Assembly: GCA_965116555.1 (NCBI GenBank)
Contig: OZ220698.1
Location: 2,309,082 to 2,373,081, forward strand
Direction of reading: 5' to 3'
Length of the DNA: 64,000 nucleotides
DNA from: DAOUJH01 sp965116555
GTDB lineage: Bacteria > Chloroflexota > Dehalococcoidia > Lucifugimonadales > QGNO01
Shown here: in pieces, positions 33,830 to 42,927 of the stretch
Numbering within the stretch: position 1 is the first letter of the stretch
Layout of the letters: each line of letters starts with the position of its first letter
Made by a program: the position numbers and the translations under genes
Notes under the pieces: generated by a model
The model's input: the letters and a program-made list of their open reading frames with translations, nothing else
What the model was told of the DNA's origin: nothing
The model's database searches: none

Positions 33830-35031
33830 CTATCGGAGGGTGTGCCCGCAGCTACCGGTTCATGGGCCGGCGGCTCCGGCTCTTGGTGGAGAGACCGTCC
33901 CAATACGTACCTGCCCAAAGCCGGCGCTATCAGTGCGGATGCTATTGCCAGCAGCACAAGAGTTGAAAATAGGTTCCGGTCTATCAGGCCCAACCTGACC
34001 ACTATGTCCGCGGCGGCTATGATCAGACTAAGGCGCGCTGCATGGAAAAGTCCAAAGGCTGCGCTTTCTCTGGGCGTCATTCCCAGTAGTCTGGTTACCA
34101 CCGACACGCTTATCATCTTGGAGAGCAGTCCCACGGCCAGTATGACCGCCAAAACCCCCAGGTTCTGCACGTCGGAGAAGAGGGACGGGAGATCCACCCT
34201 GGCTCCGGTGAAGATGAAGAACAACGGTATGAAGAAACCGTAGCCGAAGCTCTCCAGCTTCTCCTCTATCCGCGTTGCCCTCGGCATTATCTCGGAGAAT
34301 ATCAACCCCGCGATGAACGCGCCCATGATTGAGTGGAACCCCAGTTGCCCGGATATGGCAGCCAGCAGAAAGATCAGGGCGAAAGCCAGCCTGACCTCAA
34401 GGTCAAAGTATCTTTGGCGAGACAACAGAGATGCGAACCGCCTGGTCAATGCAGATCTGCTGAGCAGCATTGGAATAACAAATAGGATCAATATAGCGAC
34501 CAGCGAATAGAAGAACTCCACCTGAAGCGGACCCTGGATGACACTCAAAGAAAATGCCAGCAAGAATATGCTGACTATGTCCACTATGACCACCGTTCCC
34601 AGCATCAGGTTGGCGAAATCTCCCCTGGCCCGCAAGTCTTTCAACAACGGCAGAACCAGCCCCAGGGAAGTAGTCGAAAGGATGGTTCCCAGGAGCATGG
34701 GGTGCACCCCCACGTAGGAAGCCAGCAAAACACCGCTAAGCAGCGGCGCTCCAACGGAGACGGTTGCTATAGTTGTTGCTTTGAAGACATGACGGCGTAC
34801 AACCCTCAAGTCCAGGTCCATGCCGGCCAGGAACATGAGGTAAGCCAGCCCAAACGAGGAGAAGAATTCCACGGTTTGGCTTTCTGGAACAATGTCAAGG
34901 AAGGAAACCCCTATACCTATGCCAAAAATTATCTCGGCTACAATAATGGGTATTCTGACCCGGTGCGCCAGCGGCGGGATGAGGACTATTCCAATAAAAA
35001 CCGCCAGCATGCTCAGGGCAAGCTGTTCCAA
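33826..35031 (-). CDS. Cation/proton antiporter, CPA2 (Kef/NapA-like)
   Basis: A 401-residue inner-membrane protein with about 12 hydrophobic helices. The Na+/H+ exchanger fold is indicated by LAYLMFLAGMDLDLRVVRRH (about 81-100), the internal helix pair around GTVVIVDIVSIFLLA, and FHSIMGAFIAGLIFSEIMP. It would exchange Na+ or K+ for protons. There is no C-terminal RCK/TrkA-N regulatory domain, so it is of the short CPA2 type; the tail is short and hydrophilic (EPEPPAHEPVAAG). It is convergent with purH. Ion specificity is not readable. Confidence 0.88.
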   Translation of the reverse strand: MEQLALSMLAVFIGIVLIPPLAHRVRIPIIVAEIIFGIGIGVSFLDIVPESQTVEFFSSFGLAYLMFLAGMDLDLRVVRRHVFKATTIATVSVGAPLLSGVLLASYVGVHPMLLGTILSTTSLGLVLPLLKDLRARGDFANLMLGTVVIVDIVSIFLLAFSLSVIQGPLQVEFFYSLVAILILFVIPMLLSRSALTRRFASLLSRQRYFDLEVRLAFALIFLLAAISGQLGFHSIMGAFIAGLIFSEIMPRATRIEEKLESFGYGFFIPLFFIFTGARVDLPSLFSDVQNLGVLAVILAVGLLSKMISVSVVTRLLGMTPRESAAFGLFHAARLSLIIAAADIVVRLGLIDRNLFSTLVLLAIASALIAPALGRYVLGRSLHQEPEPPAHEPVAAGTPSDS

Positions 35032-35241
35032 AGTGGACTCCTTAAGCTACGGAAGTTGCCGATTTGTGAACAAGGCGGCGACTATTATAACCATGTTCTG
35101 AGTTTTGTGGAGCGGGGCTTGAGTGGAAGGCACGACTGGGGCAACCGTGCTTGAACCTCGTTTCCCAATATACCACTTGGGCATGTATGTACTGCTCGCG
35201 CTATAATCTCCAGTGTCCAACACAGAATCGAGGTGCTCCTG

Positions 35242-36513
35242 ATGGTTACAACAGTGGTAAGCGGTAAGCAGTTGATCGACGGTACGGGGAGCGCTCCTAT
35301 ACAGGACGCCGCAATTGTGATCGAGGGATCCAAAATTAGCCAAGTTGGCCCAAAATCGCAACTCAAGCTGCCGGAAGGACCTGGCGTGCGGATCATAGAG
35401 TTCCCCGATGGCTACATATTGCCCGGGCTGATCGACGCTCACACCCACCTAATGTTCGGTACTGTCAATGGCTACGGTTACGATGGCGGGCCCTACGAGA
35501 AGGTGATTGAACGTGACTCCGACGAGATCATGCTTCTCAGGGCTGCACACAACACCCACATTCACCTCAGCGCCGGTGTAACCACGCTGAGGGATAACGG
35601 AGCGCGCAATAAGATTACCTTTGACCTGCGGGCCGCCGCGGCGCAGGGGCTTGTGACAGCTCCACGCCTTCTGCTCTGTGGACGACCCGTGACCATGACA
35701 GGCGGCCACTTCTTTTGGTGTAACGGCGAAGCCGATGGCGTGGACGGTGTGCGACAAGCGGTGCGAACACTGATCAAAGAGGGAGCCGATCATCTCAAGA
35801 TCATGGCTTCCGGTGGAGGCACCGCCATCACCGACAACCGCAAAGATTCGTACAGCGTGGAGGAGATGAGGACAATCGTCGAAGAAGCCCACGTGCACGG
35901 CAAGCTCACCACGGCGCATTGCCTGGCTACTCAGAGCATCACAAACGCCCTTGATGCGGGCGTAGATATGATTGAGCATGCTGGGTTCATCGAGCCCGAC
36001 GGCTCCTATAAATTCGACCAGCGCATTGCGGAGCGTATCGCGGAACAGGGAGTGTATGTCAGCCCAACGGTGCAGACCGGGTACCGAGGACGCGAGAGGC
36101 TGCTGGCCCAAGCGGAGACGGAACCCCTGTCTATGGAAGATCATGCCCGCCTTGAAAGCCTCAAGGCAAAGTGTGAGAGTCAGCTGGAGTTCGTGGGAAG
36201 AATGTGGACTGAGTGGGGGATCAGGATCATTGCAGGCACCGATGCTATACAGTCCTTCGGTGACTACTGCCTGGGACTGGAACTCCATTCGGATGCCGGT
36301 ATGTCCAACATGGACGTAATAAAATCGGCAACAGGTGAAGCTGCCGAAGCAATAGGGATGGGCGACCAAGTCGGAACTCTGGAAGCCGGCAAGGAAGCCG
36401 ATATTATCGTTGTCGAACAGGACCCCCTGCAGGATATTCGGGCATTGCGCGAAATGGCCATGGTTATGAGAGCCGGACGTCAAATACTGCCATACGCACC
36501 CACCGAAATCTGA
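35242..36513 (+). CDS. Metal-dependent amidohydrolase (imidazolonepropionase/prolidase-like)
   Basis: A 423-residue amidohydrolase-superfamily enzyme. ATG 35242 is preferred over GTG 35233 because GAGGTG sits just upstream. The N-terminal composite beta-sandwich (VVSGKQLIDGTG, AAIVIEGSKISQVG) leads into PDGYILPGLIDAHTHL with the HxH metal motif. Later come the carbamylated-Lys region HLKIMASGG, HCLAT, a metal-ligand His in DMIEHAGF and the catalytic Asp in IIAGTDA. The C-terminus returns to the sandwich (GTLEAGKEADIIVVEQDPL). This subgroup (COG1228-like) hydrolyses cyclic amides or Xaa-Pro and acyl-amino-acid bonds. It is followed by an MFS carrier and a dipeptidase, suggesting uptake and breakdown of peptide-like compounds. 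Confidence 0.88.
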   Translation: MVTTVVSGKQLIDGTGSAPIQDAAIVIEGSKISQVGPKSQLKLPEGPGVRIIEFPDGYILPGLIDAHTHLMFGTVNGYGYDGGPYEKVIERDSDEIMLLRAAHNTHIHLSAGVTTLRDNGARNKITFDLRAAAAQGLVTAPRLLLCGRPVTMTGGHFFWCNGEADGVDGVRQAVRTLIKEGADHLKIMASGGGTAITDNRKDSYSVEEMRTIVEEAHVHGKLTTAHCLATQSITNALDAGVDMIEHAGFIEPDGSYKFDQRIAERIAEQGVYVSPTVQTGYRGRERLLAQAETEPLSMEDHARLESLKAKCESQLEFVGRMWTEWGIRIIAGTDAIQSFGDYCLGLELHSDAGMSNMDVIKSATGEAAEAIGMGDQVGTLEAGKEADIIVVEQDPLQDIRALREMAMVMRAGRQILPYAPTEI

Positions 36514-36593
36514 TTTCTGCTTGCAGATTGGCCTGCCAATATGGTGCGACTTGCGCTTGGGACTGCCGCTAGACCTCTGGGGACAATGCTGAG

Positions 36594-37895
36594 ATGAGCG
36601 ACACAACGCACGATACCAAACTCCGGCGGAAGTGGAGCCCCGACGGCATTTTCTACGGCTGGTGGATCGTGGCGGGTGGCTCCATCCTCACCGCGCTGGG
36701 CGCGGGCCTAAACTTCTACGGCTTCAGCGCCTTTTTCTATCCGCTAACCGTGGAGTTTGGCTGGAGCCGCAGCGTTCTATCAGGCGTCTTTGCCCTGGCG
36801 CGCTTGGAGGGCGGATTCCTGGGACCGGTTGAGGGTTTCCTCATAGACAAGTACGGGCCCAGGAAGATGATGTTCATCGGCATCCCACTGATGGGATTTG
36901 GCTTCATCTTACTTGCTGGAATCAATTCTCTTCTTGCCCTGTACCTGGTATATATCCTCACCATCACTCTGGGGAGTAGCCTGGGAACGTTCGCCCCGGC
37001 TACCGCCGCCGTGGCTAACTGGTTCCTTAGAAAACGCAGCAGAGCAATTGGATTTGTGATGTCCGGCGTGGCCCTAGGTGGAGCGTTGCTGGTACCGGCC
37101 TTGGGATGGTGGATAGAGACCTACGGGTGGCGCAGTGCGGCGATAGCGTCCGGAGTCCTGATACTAGCTGCGGGCTTGCCACTCGCAATGCTAATGCGAC
37201 ATAGGCCGGAGGACTACGGGCTGCTCCCGGACGGTTCGGGCGTAGCCGGTACTGTCCCGGATGCTTCCCGTGGCACAGGCCGTCCCAGACCGGTCAGCGG
37301 CCCGGAGATTGGAGGACTTCAGAGCCTTAAAACAACCCAGTTCTGGTTCCTGGGTACGTCGCTATCCCTTCGTGCCATAGTAACTACAGGGTTCACCATT
37401 CACTTCGTTTCGATGATGGTCGATAGAGGGTTTACATTTTTTGTAGCTAGCTTACTCCTTGGGTCTGTAGCGCTTGTAAGCCTACCCGGCAGAATCGGCT
37501 TTTCCTGGCTGGGTGACTTCGTTGACAAGCGGTATCTGCTTGCCGCCACGCTGGGGGTGAGTAGCTTGACCATGCTTGCAATGTCTCAAGTGCAGTCCCA
37601 ATCACTGCTTGTAGGTATTCTCGTCCTGTATGCCGTGGCTTATGGCGGCTCTATTGTGTTGCCCGTTTCGCTCCAAGCTGACTACTTCGGTCGCAGGTCC
37701 TTTGCCACCATCAGGGGCTTGATGAGCACTGTGCAGACTATAGGTACTCTAATTGGGCCGGTCTTTGCTGGTGTGGTGTTCGACCTCACCGGAAACTACT
37801 CGCTGGCTTTCGCCGGTTTTGCCGTGGCCGGATTCGTGGCTACGTTGCTGGTGGCAGGCATACGCAGGCCAACCGTTGTCGTTTCGGAAACCTAG
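36594..37895 (+). CDS. MFS transporter (oxalate/formate or monocarboxylate-like)
   Basis: A 433-residue major facilitator with 12 predicted helices. It starts with a cytosolic tail and FYGWWIVAGGSILTALGAGLNFYG; the segment WSRSVLSGVFALARLEGGFLGP and the DKYGPRKMM loop are the MFS motif A region, as in the monocarboxylate/oxalate-formate subfamily. A second half-signature is GDFVDKRYLLAA. It lies between the amidohydrolase and the dipeptidase on the same strand, 10 bp from the latter's longest frame, so substrate import for those enzymes is a reasonable inference. The actual substrate is unknown. Confidence 0.9.
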   Translation: MSDTTHDTKLRRKWSPDGIFYGWWIVAGGSILTALGAGLNFYGFSAFFYPLTVEFGWSRSVLSGVFALARLEGGFLGPVEGFLIDKYGPRKMMFIGIPLMGFGFILLAGINSLLALYLVYILTITLGSSLGTFAPATAAVANWFLRKRSRAIGFVMSGVALGGALLVPALGWWIETYGWRSAAIASGVLILAAGLPLAMLMRHRPEDYGLLPDGSGVAGTVPDASRGTGRPRPVSGPEIGGLQSLKTTQFWFLGTSLSLRAIVTTGFTIHFVSMMVDRGFTFFVASLLLGSVALVSLPGRIGFSWLGDFVDKRYLLAATLGVSSLTMLAMSQVQSQSLLVGILVLYAVAYGGSIVLPVSLQADYFGRRSFATIRGLMSTVQTIGTLIGPVFAGVVFDLTGNYSLAFAGFAVAGFVATLLVAGIRRPTVVVSET

Positions 37896-37973
37896 CCTGT
37901 CGATGTGCAAAAGAGTTACTATGCCGCCAACGGTTCTGTCTCTTGCTTCAAATACACTGTGGGGGTGCCCAAA

Positions 37974-39101
37974 ATGAACTCAACGGAACGGAATCTACAC
38001 TACTCCTCTATCGTAATTGACTGCCACGCCGACACACCGGACCGAATCGTAGACAACGGTGCAGATCTAGGGCTGGGTGGAAGTCTCACCCACGTGGACG
38101 CTCCCAAGATGCGCCAGGGAGGTCTCGACGCCGTCTTTTTCTCCGCCTGGATACGTCCTAATCTCATTCCAAGAAGGGAATGCATCCAGCGGGTCTTGCA
38201 GGACTTGGACGCGATTAAACAGGTATGCAAGAACTACCCGGATGACTTTGAACTGGCAACCACGGCTAGCGATGTCAGGCGCATCGTTGGCGGAGGCAAA
38301 CTAGCGGCAATCCTCTGTATTGAGGGTGGTCATGCCATTGAAGACGATCTGGCCGTTCTCCGCATGTTCTTTGACTTGGGCGTGCGTTACATGACCCTTA
38401 CCTGGAGCAACAATAACAACTGGGCCGACGGCTGCCTGGATACACCAAAGCACCACGGGCTGACACCTTTCGGAGTCGAAGTGGTGAAAGAGATGAACCG
38501 GCTGGGCATGATGGTTGATATCTCCCATGTCTCTGAAGAGACCTTCTGGGACGTCATGAAAGTCACTTCCAAGCCGGTCATAGCTTCCCACTCTTCCGCA
38601 AGGTCTATATGCGATCACCGCCGCAATCTCAGGGATGACCAAATTAAAGCGGTTGCGGACGGCGGCGGCGTTGTCTGCGTTACTTTTGTGCCTGCGTTCA
38701 TCTCAGAAGAATGCCGCATAGCCAACGATGCGCTAATGGAGCAGCACCGCCTTGAAGAGGAGGCTCTTGAAGAGAAACTGGCAGGGGATGAAGAGGCGCT
38801 GGACAGGTCAAAGAAAGAGCTGCGGGCTAAATATGACGAGCTAGTAAGCAAGGTGCCAGCGCCGGATCTTGGAGTCATCGCCGACCACATAGAGCATACG
38901 TTGAAAATCGCAGGTCCTGACCACGTAGGATTCGGATCCGATTTCGACGGGGTGGTCAGCCTACCCGTGGGCATGGAGGACTGCAGCAAACTGCCCGCGC
39001 TGACGGAGGAGCTGCTGCGACGGGGCCATTCAGAGGACACGGTGAGGAAGGTGCTTGGGGAGAACCTGCTTCGGGTGATGGAGGAGATTATCGGAGCCTA
39101 A
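37974..39101 (+). CDS. Membrane dipeptidase (peptidase M19 family)
   Basis: A 375-residue zinc dipeptidase of the renal dipeptidase family, which cleaves dipeptides, often with D-residues. Motifs: VIDCHADTPDRI (HxD metal ligands, about 14-25), CIEGGHAIEDD with a bridging Glu, SHVSEE and ASHSSARSICDHRRNL His ligands, and GFGSDFDGV near the end. A helical acidic insert (about 255-290, EEEALEEKLAGDEEALDRSKKE in part) extends one loop. ATG 37974 is the best start because the family begins there and GGGGGTG lies upstream; an upstream GTG at 37905 adds 23 unmatched residues. No signal peptide is seen, so it is probably cytoplasmic and works on imported peptides. Confidence 0.92.
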   Translation: MNSTERNLHYSSIVIDCHADTPDRIVDNGADLGLGGSLTHVDAPKMRQGGLDAVFFSAWIRPNLIPRRECIQRVLQDLDAIKQVCKNYPDDFELATTASDVRRIVGGGKLAAILCIEGGHAIEDDLAVLRMFFDLGVRYMTLTWSNNNNWADGCLDTPKHHGLTPFGVEVVKEMNRLGMMVDISHVSEETFWDVMKVTSKPVIASHSSARSICDHRRNLRDDQIKAVADGGGVVCVTFVPAFISEECRIANDALMEQHRLEEEALEEKLAGDEEALDRSKKELRAKYDELVSKVPAPDLGVIADHIEHTLKIAGPDHVGFGSDFDGVVSLPVGMEDCSKLPALTEELLRRGHSEDTVRKVLGENLLRVMEEIIGA

Positions 39102-39118
39102 GAGGGGCGCCAATGCCG

Positions 39119-39661
39119 CTAGAGAACTATCTCGAACGTAACCCCAAACTTTGTCCGGTAATCAACTATGCGGTTGATCTTCCACCCTCCCCGTTCGCTC
39201 TCTGGAGTCCGTATAGATCCATACTTGCTAAGGTCTAAGTTCGTCTCGCTATCGGTCATGATCACCATTTTGGTGCCTGGCGGATAGAGCGGCAACCGGT
39301 CGGAGTGCCATGTCCCCTTCTTTAGAATATAACCCTTGGTCCCGTCTATGAGGAAAGCGCGGCATTCTTCGGGTCCCGGAATCGCATCAGGGTCGTTTTG
39401 GTCTGTGGGAGCGGCAACGGCAACCACCGCCGGCGGCCCGCTTAGCGGCAAGAAAGCTTGCGTAACGTGGAAGTGCTGCTCCATCTGGCTGAACTCCAGG
39501 CCTAGATAGGGCAGGAGAGTTGCGTTGAACCGCAATTCGCCTCCTTGAAAATCGACGGGAGAGATCTCATCAGGCACGTCCGACGCGTCGATGACCTGCC
39601 CGAACGGCGCGAACGAAGCCGGGGTCATCAACTCTGCCTTTATCCTGTGTATCCTGACCAT
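39119..39661 (-). CDS. Ureidoglycolate lyase-family (AllA-like) protein
   Basis: A 180-residue cupin-like protein of the ureidoglycolate lyase family, which releases urea and glyoxylate from ureidoglycolate in allantoin breakdown. It shows the family N-terminus (ELMTPASFAPFGQVID), a central cupin core (FSQMEQHFHVTQAFLPLSG) and the C-terminal GTWHSDRLPLYP with a likely active-site His. ATG 39661 is chosen; a GTG 15 bp upstream lacks a ribosome-binding site. It is the third gene of a run amidase, GatC-like protein, AllA-like protein, so the three probably handle one nitrogenous compound. Other allantoin genes are absent here, so the true substrate may differ. Confidence 0.82.
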   Translation of the reverse strand: MVRIHRIKAELMTPASFAPFGQVIDASDVPDEISPVDFQGGELRFNATLLPYLGLEFSQMEQHFHVTQAFLPLSGPPAVVAVAAPTDQNDPDAIPGPEECRAFLIDGTKGYILKKGTWHSDRLPLYPPGTKMVIMTDSETNLDLSKYGSIRTPESERGGWKINRIVDYRTKFGVTFEIVL

Positions 39662-39700
39662 GCTGAGTGCAAGCACTTTCGAGCCGAGAGGGCTCTTGCA

Positions 39701-39898
39701 CTAAGAGCTGCTGCGTCCCCGCCTTGTGGGCTGGATGAAGTGCGGCTCGACCTCTTCCAGTGCGTCGGCCGGAACTTCCTCTAGCTGCTCGGCAAGGGTG
39801 TTATAAAGCGTGGTAATCGCCTCAACCTCTTGAGGAGTGGCATCGGCGCCGCCAAGCGTTATCAAGGCACTAACGGTTTCTTTGGACATTCTGGACAT
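39701..39898 (-). CDS. Small GatC/AtzG-like amidase partner
   Basis: A 65-residue protein in the 10-bp-spaced position right after the amidase gene. The start at ATG 39898 is supported by GAGGAGG just upstream. Two amphipathic helices (KETVSALITLGG, QEVEAITTLYNTLAEQLEEV) are followed by an extended tail (EPHFIQPTRRG), the layout of GatC and of the AtzG/DUF4089 proteins that wrap around an amidase-signature subunit and stabilise it. The call rests on size, context and this pattern; direct sequence similarity is weak by eye. Confidence 0.6.
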   Translation of the reverse strand: MSRMSKETVSALITLGGADATPQEVEAITTLYNTLAEQLEEVPADALEEVEPHFIQPTRRGRSSS

Positions 39899-39908
39899 GA
39901 GCGCCTCC

Positions 39909-41309
39909 TCAGGATATCGATGGATGCATATCGTGCCACGGGGTCGCCTGCTCATAAGCGTGGGCCACGCGGAGCACGGTGGAATCGTCAAAAAGTCTGC
40001 CGGCTATCTGCAATCCTACCGGCAGGCTGTCCGGTGAAAAGCCGCAAGGCACGCTGACTGCGGGCATCCCTGTCAGGTTAAACGGCCGGGTGAAGCTCCG
40101 CTGAGTAGCCATCCCCGTCGCGGCGCCTGTCGCCACGCTGACCTGTAGGGTCCCAGGTGGAGTCCTCTGTATCGGGCCGACCAGTACATCCACCCGATTC
40201 AGCATCTGAGTCAGCTCCTCTTGGACCCTGCGGCGCATCTTTTGCGCCTTGTGGTAGTCGTTGGAGGGAATGACAAGCCCCACCTGGACCTTTTCTCTCA
40301 CGCCAATAGAGTATTCATGCAGGTGTTGGAGATACGGCGTATGTATCTGTCCCGCCTCACTCCACGTAATCACATTGCCTGCGGTTGTGGCGTAGTTGTC
40401 CGTGACCGGCACCGAAACCTCTTCAACCGATGCGCCCAGTTCCCTCAGCACCGATAAAGCCTGCTCTACTAATTGGTCAACCTCTGCCGATGTGCCCTCA
40501 CGGAGTTCCCTTGGAACCCCTACTCTGATCCCGCGGATATCTCCGGTAAGTGCTGAAGCATAGTCAGGGACTGACACTCTGGTCGAAGATGGGTCCTTTG
40601 CGTCGTAACCTGCCACCGTCTGGAGCAGAAGCGCACAGTCTTCAACTGTCCTGGTCAAGGTGCCGGGATGGTCCAAAGACCAGCTCAATGGGAATATGCC
40701 GTGTCTGCTGACCAGCCCATAGCTGGGCTTCAGGCCCACCAGGCTGCAGTTAGAGCCGGGTACACGAACGGAGCCGCCGGTACACGACCCCATGGATGCA
40801 AAGATCATCCCCGCAGCCACCGAGGCGGCCGAACCGCTAGAGGACCCGCCCGGCGTGTAGCCCAGCTTCCAGGGGTTCTGCACCGGGCCGTAAAAGCTGC
40901 TGTCGTCACCGCCGCTGGCGAATTCATTGGTGTTGTTCTTCCCCACCATGATTGCGCCTGCGGAGTTCAGCTTCCTGACCGCTGTACTGTCGTGGTCAGG
41001 AACGTGATCAGCAAAGACTTTCGACCCGCTTGTGGAGAGGATTCCCTTGCTGGCATAGATGTCCTTGACCGCGTAAGGAATGCCATGCAGAGGGCCGCGG
41101 TATTTGCCCCCGGCAATATCCCTCTCAGCCCTTCTCGCAGCGGAGAGAGCATGATCAGGGCAGATTGTTATGAATGCGTTGAGCTTGGGCTGCAACTCAT
41201 CGATACGGTCTAAGCTCGCTTGTGTCAACTCTACCGGTGATATTTCGCGAGACTTGATCTTGCTGGCCGCTTCCGCAAGTGTTAGTGACATCGGCTCTGC
41301 TGTAACCAC
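39909..41309 (-). CDS. Amidase-signature family hydrolase
   Basis: A 466-residue amidase with an intact Ser-cisSer-Lys triad: Lys82 (AVKDIYA), cis-Ser156 in GGSSSGSA (154-161) and nucleophile Ser180 in GSCTGGSVR. The 74 and 24 residue spacings are as in GatA-type enzymes. The GTG start at 41309 is favoured because AGGGGAGG lies 7 nt upstream, better than the internal ATG at 41291. Family members hydrolyse amides such as carboxybiuret, aryl amides or Gln on misacylated tRNA. Followed by a small GatC/AtzG-like gene and an AllA-like gene, it is more likely a catabolic AtzE-like enzyme than tRNA amidotransferase; no gatB is present. Confidence 0.9.
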   Translation of the reverse strand: MVTAEPMSLTLAEAASKIKSREISPVELTQASLDRIDELQPKLNAFITICPDHALSAARRAERDIAGGKYRGPLHGIPYAVKDIYASKGILSTSGSKVFADHVPDHDSTAVRKLNSAGAIMVGKNNTNEFASGGDDSSFYGPVQNPWKLGYTPGGSSSGSAASVAAGMIFASMGSCTGGSVRVPGSNCSLVGLKPSYGLVSRHGIFPLSWSLDHPGTLTRTVEDCALLLQTVAGYDAKDPSSTRVSVPDYASALTGDIRGIRVGVPRELREGTSAEVDQLVEQALSVLRELGASVEEVSVPVTDNYATTAGNVITWSEAGQIHTPYLQHLHEYSIGVREKVQVGLVIPSNDYHKAQKMRRRVQEELTQMLNRVDVLVGPIQRTPPGTLQVSVATGAATGMATQRSFTRPFNLTGMPAVSVPCGFSPDSLPVGLQIAGRLFDDSTVLRVAHAYEQATPWHDMHPSIS

Positions 41310-41499
41310 TCTGTCACCTCCCCTTCTGACAGGTTTGAAAGATGCTCGAATCTGTCATTCGACAACACCCTATTGCAGACGACGGGATTATAGGCTGTCC
41401 AGGTACTCCTTTGCTAGTCTTGCCACTGTAGCAGCGCACACTTGCGTTGTGTTAAGGTCGCCTCAAAATCCGGTTTCACGCGACCTCGGAGGGATCAGA

Positions 41500-42063
41500 A
41501 TGGTTACTCGCGACGAGGCTTGGACACTGCTTCAGGAGTTTGGCAAGAGTGACGCCCTCTTCAGGCACGCCACTGCGGTGGAGGCTTGCATGCGCGCCTA
41601 TGCCCGCCAAATCGGAGAGGATGAAGAGCTCTGGGGTATTACCGGCATGTTGCATGACTTCGATTGGGACTCCTGCCCGACACCGGAAGAACACCCCCAG
41701 TTTGGCGCCGACATCCTCAAGGCCCGGGGCTACCCGGACTCAATCGTGAAAGCGGTGCTGTCACACGGCAATCATACCGGAGTACCCCGCGAGACAATGA
41801 TGGAGAAGGCGCTGTTCTCGCTGGACGAGCTATCGGGGTTTGTCACGGCGGTGGCGCTGGTCCGACCTACCAAAAGTCTGGCGGATACGGACGTCCGCTC
41901 CGTTAGAAAGAAGATGAAGGACAAAGCTTTCGCCAAGTCCGTGAGCCGGGAAGACATAGTCCAGGGCGCTGAAGAGCTGGGCGTGGACCTTGACGAACAT
42001 ATTACGTTCGTCATAGATGCGCTGAAATCGGTGGCGGGCACACTGGGTCTTGCCGCCAGCTAG
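41500..42063 (+). CDS. HD-domain hydrolase
   Basis: A 187-residue HD-superfamily protein. The longer open frame from 41170 is rejected because GGAGGG at 41488-41493 directly precedes ATG 41500 and the fold starts there. Metal-binding residues are visible as H in LFRHATAVEACM, the HD pair in GMLHDFDWD, and H in VLSHGNHTGV. Such small HD proteins hydrolyse phosphates of nucleotides or related compounds. The C-terminus is helical and acidic. It leads a run of SDR, isochorismatase-like and phosphotriesterase-like genes 21 bp or less apart, so it probably acts in the same catabolic route; the substrate is unknown. Confidence 0.85.
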   Translation: MVTRDEAWTLLQEFGKSDALFRHATAVEACMRAYARQIGEDEELWGITGMLHDFDWDSCPTPEEHPQFGADILKARGYPDSIVKAVLSHGNHTGVPRETMMEKALFSLDELSGFVTAVALVRPTKSLADTDVRSVRKKMKDKAFAKSVSREDIVQGAEELGVDLDEHITFVIDALKSVAGTLGLAAS

Positions 42064-42084
42064 GCCATTGAAGGAGCTTGCATA

Positions 42085-42927
42085 GTGACCGCGTTGGAAG
42101 GAAAGGTCGTGTTGGTAACAGGCGCAGCAAGAGGCCTCGGCTGGGGAATTGCCAAGGCCTCCGCACTGGCCGGAGCCAGTGTCTGCGCCACCGACGTGGA
42201 TGAAGCGGAGATGGAAGCTTCTTTCAAGGGCATGGACGTAGACGGCGTGCAACTCCTCAACCTGCCCTTGGATGTAGCCGACCCTGAGATGTTCAACAGC
42301 GTTGTTCAAAAGACAGTTGACGAATGGGGCAGGCTGGACGCGCTGATACATACCGCGGCGATATTGCCTCTGCTCAGCTTCGAGGAAACAAGTCATGAGG
42401 CTTGGTGGAGTGAGCTAAACATTCATATAGGCGGAATGTTCAACGGCGCAAAGGCGGCATGGGACATAATGAAGGCGCAAGGCGGCGGACATATCATGGC
42501 CGTGGCAAGCGGCGCCAGCTTTAAGGGCTATGTCAATGAAGTTACATACTGCGCCGGAAAACACGGCCTGGAGGGATTTGCCAAGGCCCTGGCCCTAGAA
42601 GCGACGCCTCACAATATAGCCGTCAACACCATGAGCCCCGGAAAGCGAATCAAGCCAACCGGGGTAACCCTGGCGGCGGCAGAGCAGATGCCTGAAGAGG
42701 TGACGTCAAGCTGGACGGATCCTGCCGAACTGGGCAAGGCGTTTGTCTGGCTGGCCAGCCAACCGCCAAGCAGTCTTACTGGGCTAAGCTTTGATGCGGG
42801 GAGAGTGGTGGATATCATCGCGGCTGAGGGATGGGATTTCGACTTTGCTCCTGAGAAGGTCACGCCCAATCCGGAAGAGATGAAGTCGCGGCTGGAATGG
42901 CAGGCGCTGCAAAGAGGGGGACGCTGA
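42085..42927 (+). CDS. Short-chain dehydrogenase/reductase
   Basis: A 280-residue SDR with the Rossmann nucleotide motif VTGAARGLGWGIAK (TGxxxGxG, about 12-25), an Asp at the end of beta 2 (ATDVDEAEM) suggesting NAD preference, a catalytic Ser in AVASGASFKG and the YxxxK pair in TYCAGKHG. The start is GTG 42085. It oxidises or reduces an alcohol/carbonyl of unknown identity. Its TGA stop overlaps the ATG of the next gene (TGATG), so the two are translationally coupled. The longer-than-usual C-terminal tail (about 250-280) is not recognised. Confidence 0.92.
   Translation: MTALEGKVVLVTGAARGLGWGIAKASALAGASVCATDVDEAEMEASFKGMDVDGVQLLNLPLDVADPEMFNSVVQKTVDEWGRLDALIHTAAILPLLSFEETSHEAWWSELNIHIGGMFNGAKAAWDIMKAQGGGHIMAVASGASFKGYVNEVTYCAGKHGLEGFAKALALEATPHNIAVNTMSPGKRIKPTGVTLAAAEQMPEEVTSSWTDPAELGKAFVWLASQPPSSLTGLSFDAGRVVDIIAAEGWDFDFAPEKVTPNPEEMKSRLEWQALQRGGR

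Noticed and set aside
39909..41309. GatA subunit of tRNA amidotransferase
   Set aside because: The triad fits GatA, but no gatB is adjacent and an AllA-like gene follows the small GatC/AtzG-like gene, favouring a catabolic amidase.
41170..41499. N-terminal extension of the HD-domain gene
   Set aside because: A strong GGAGGG site and ATG at 41500 mark the real start; the upstream part is antisense to the amidase gene.
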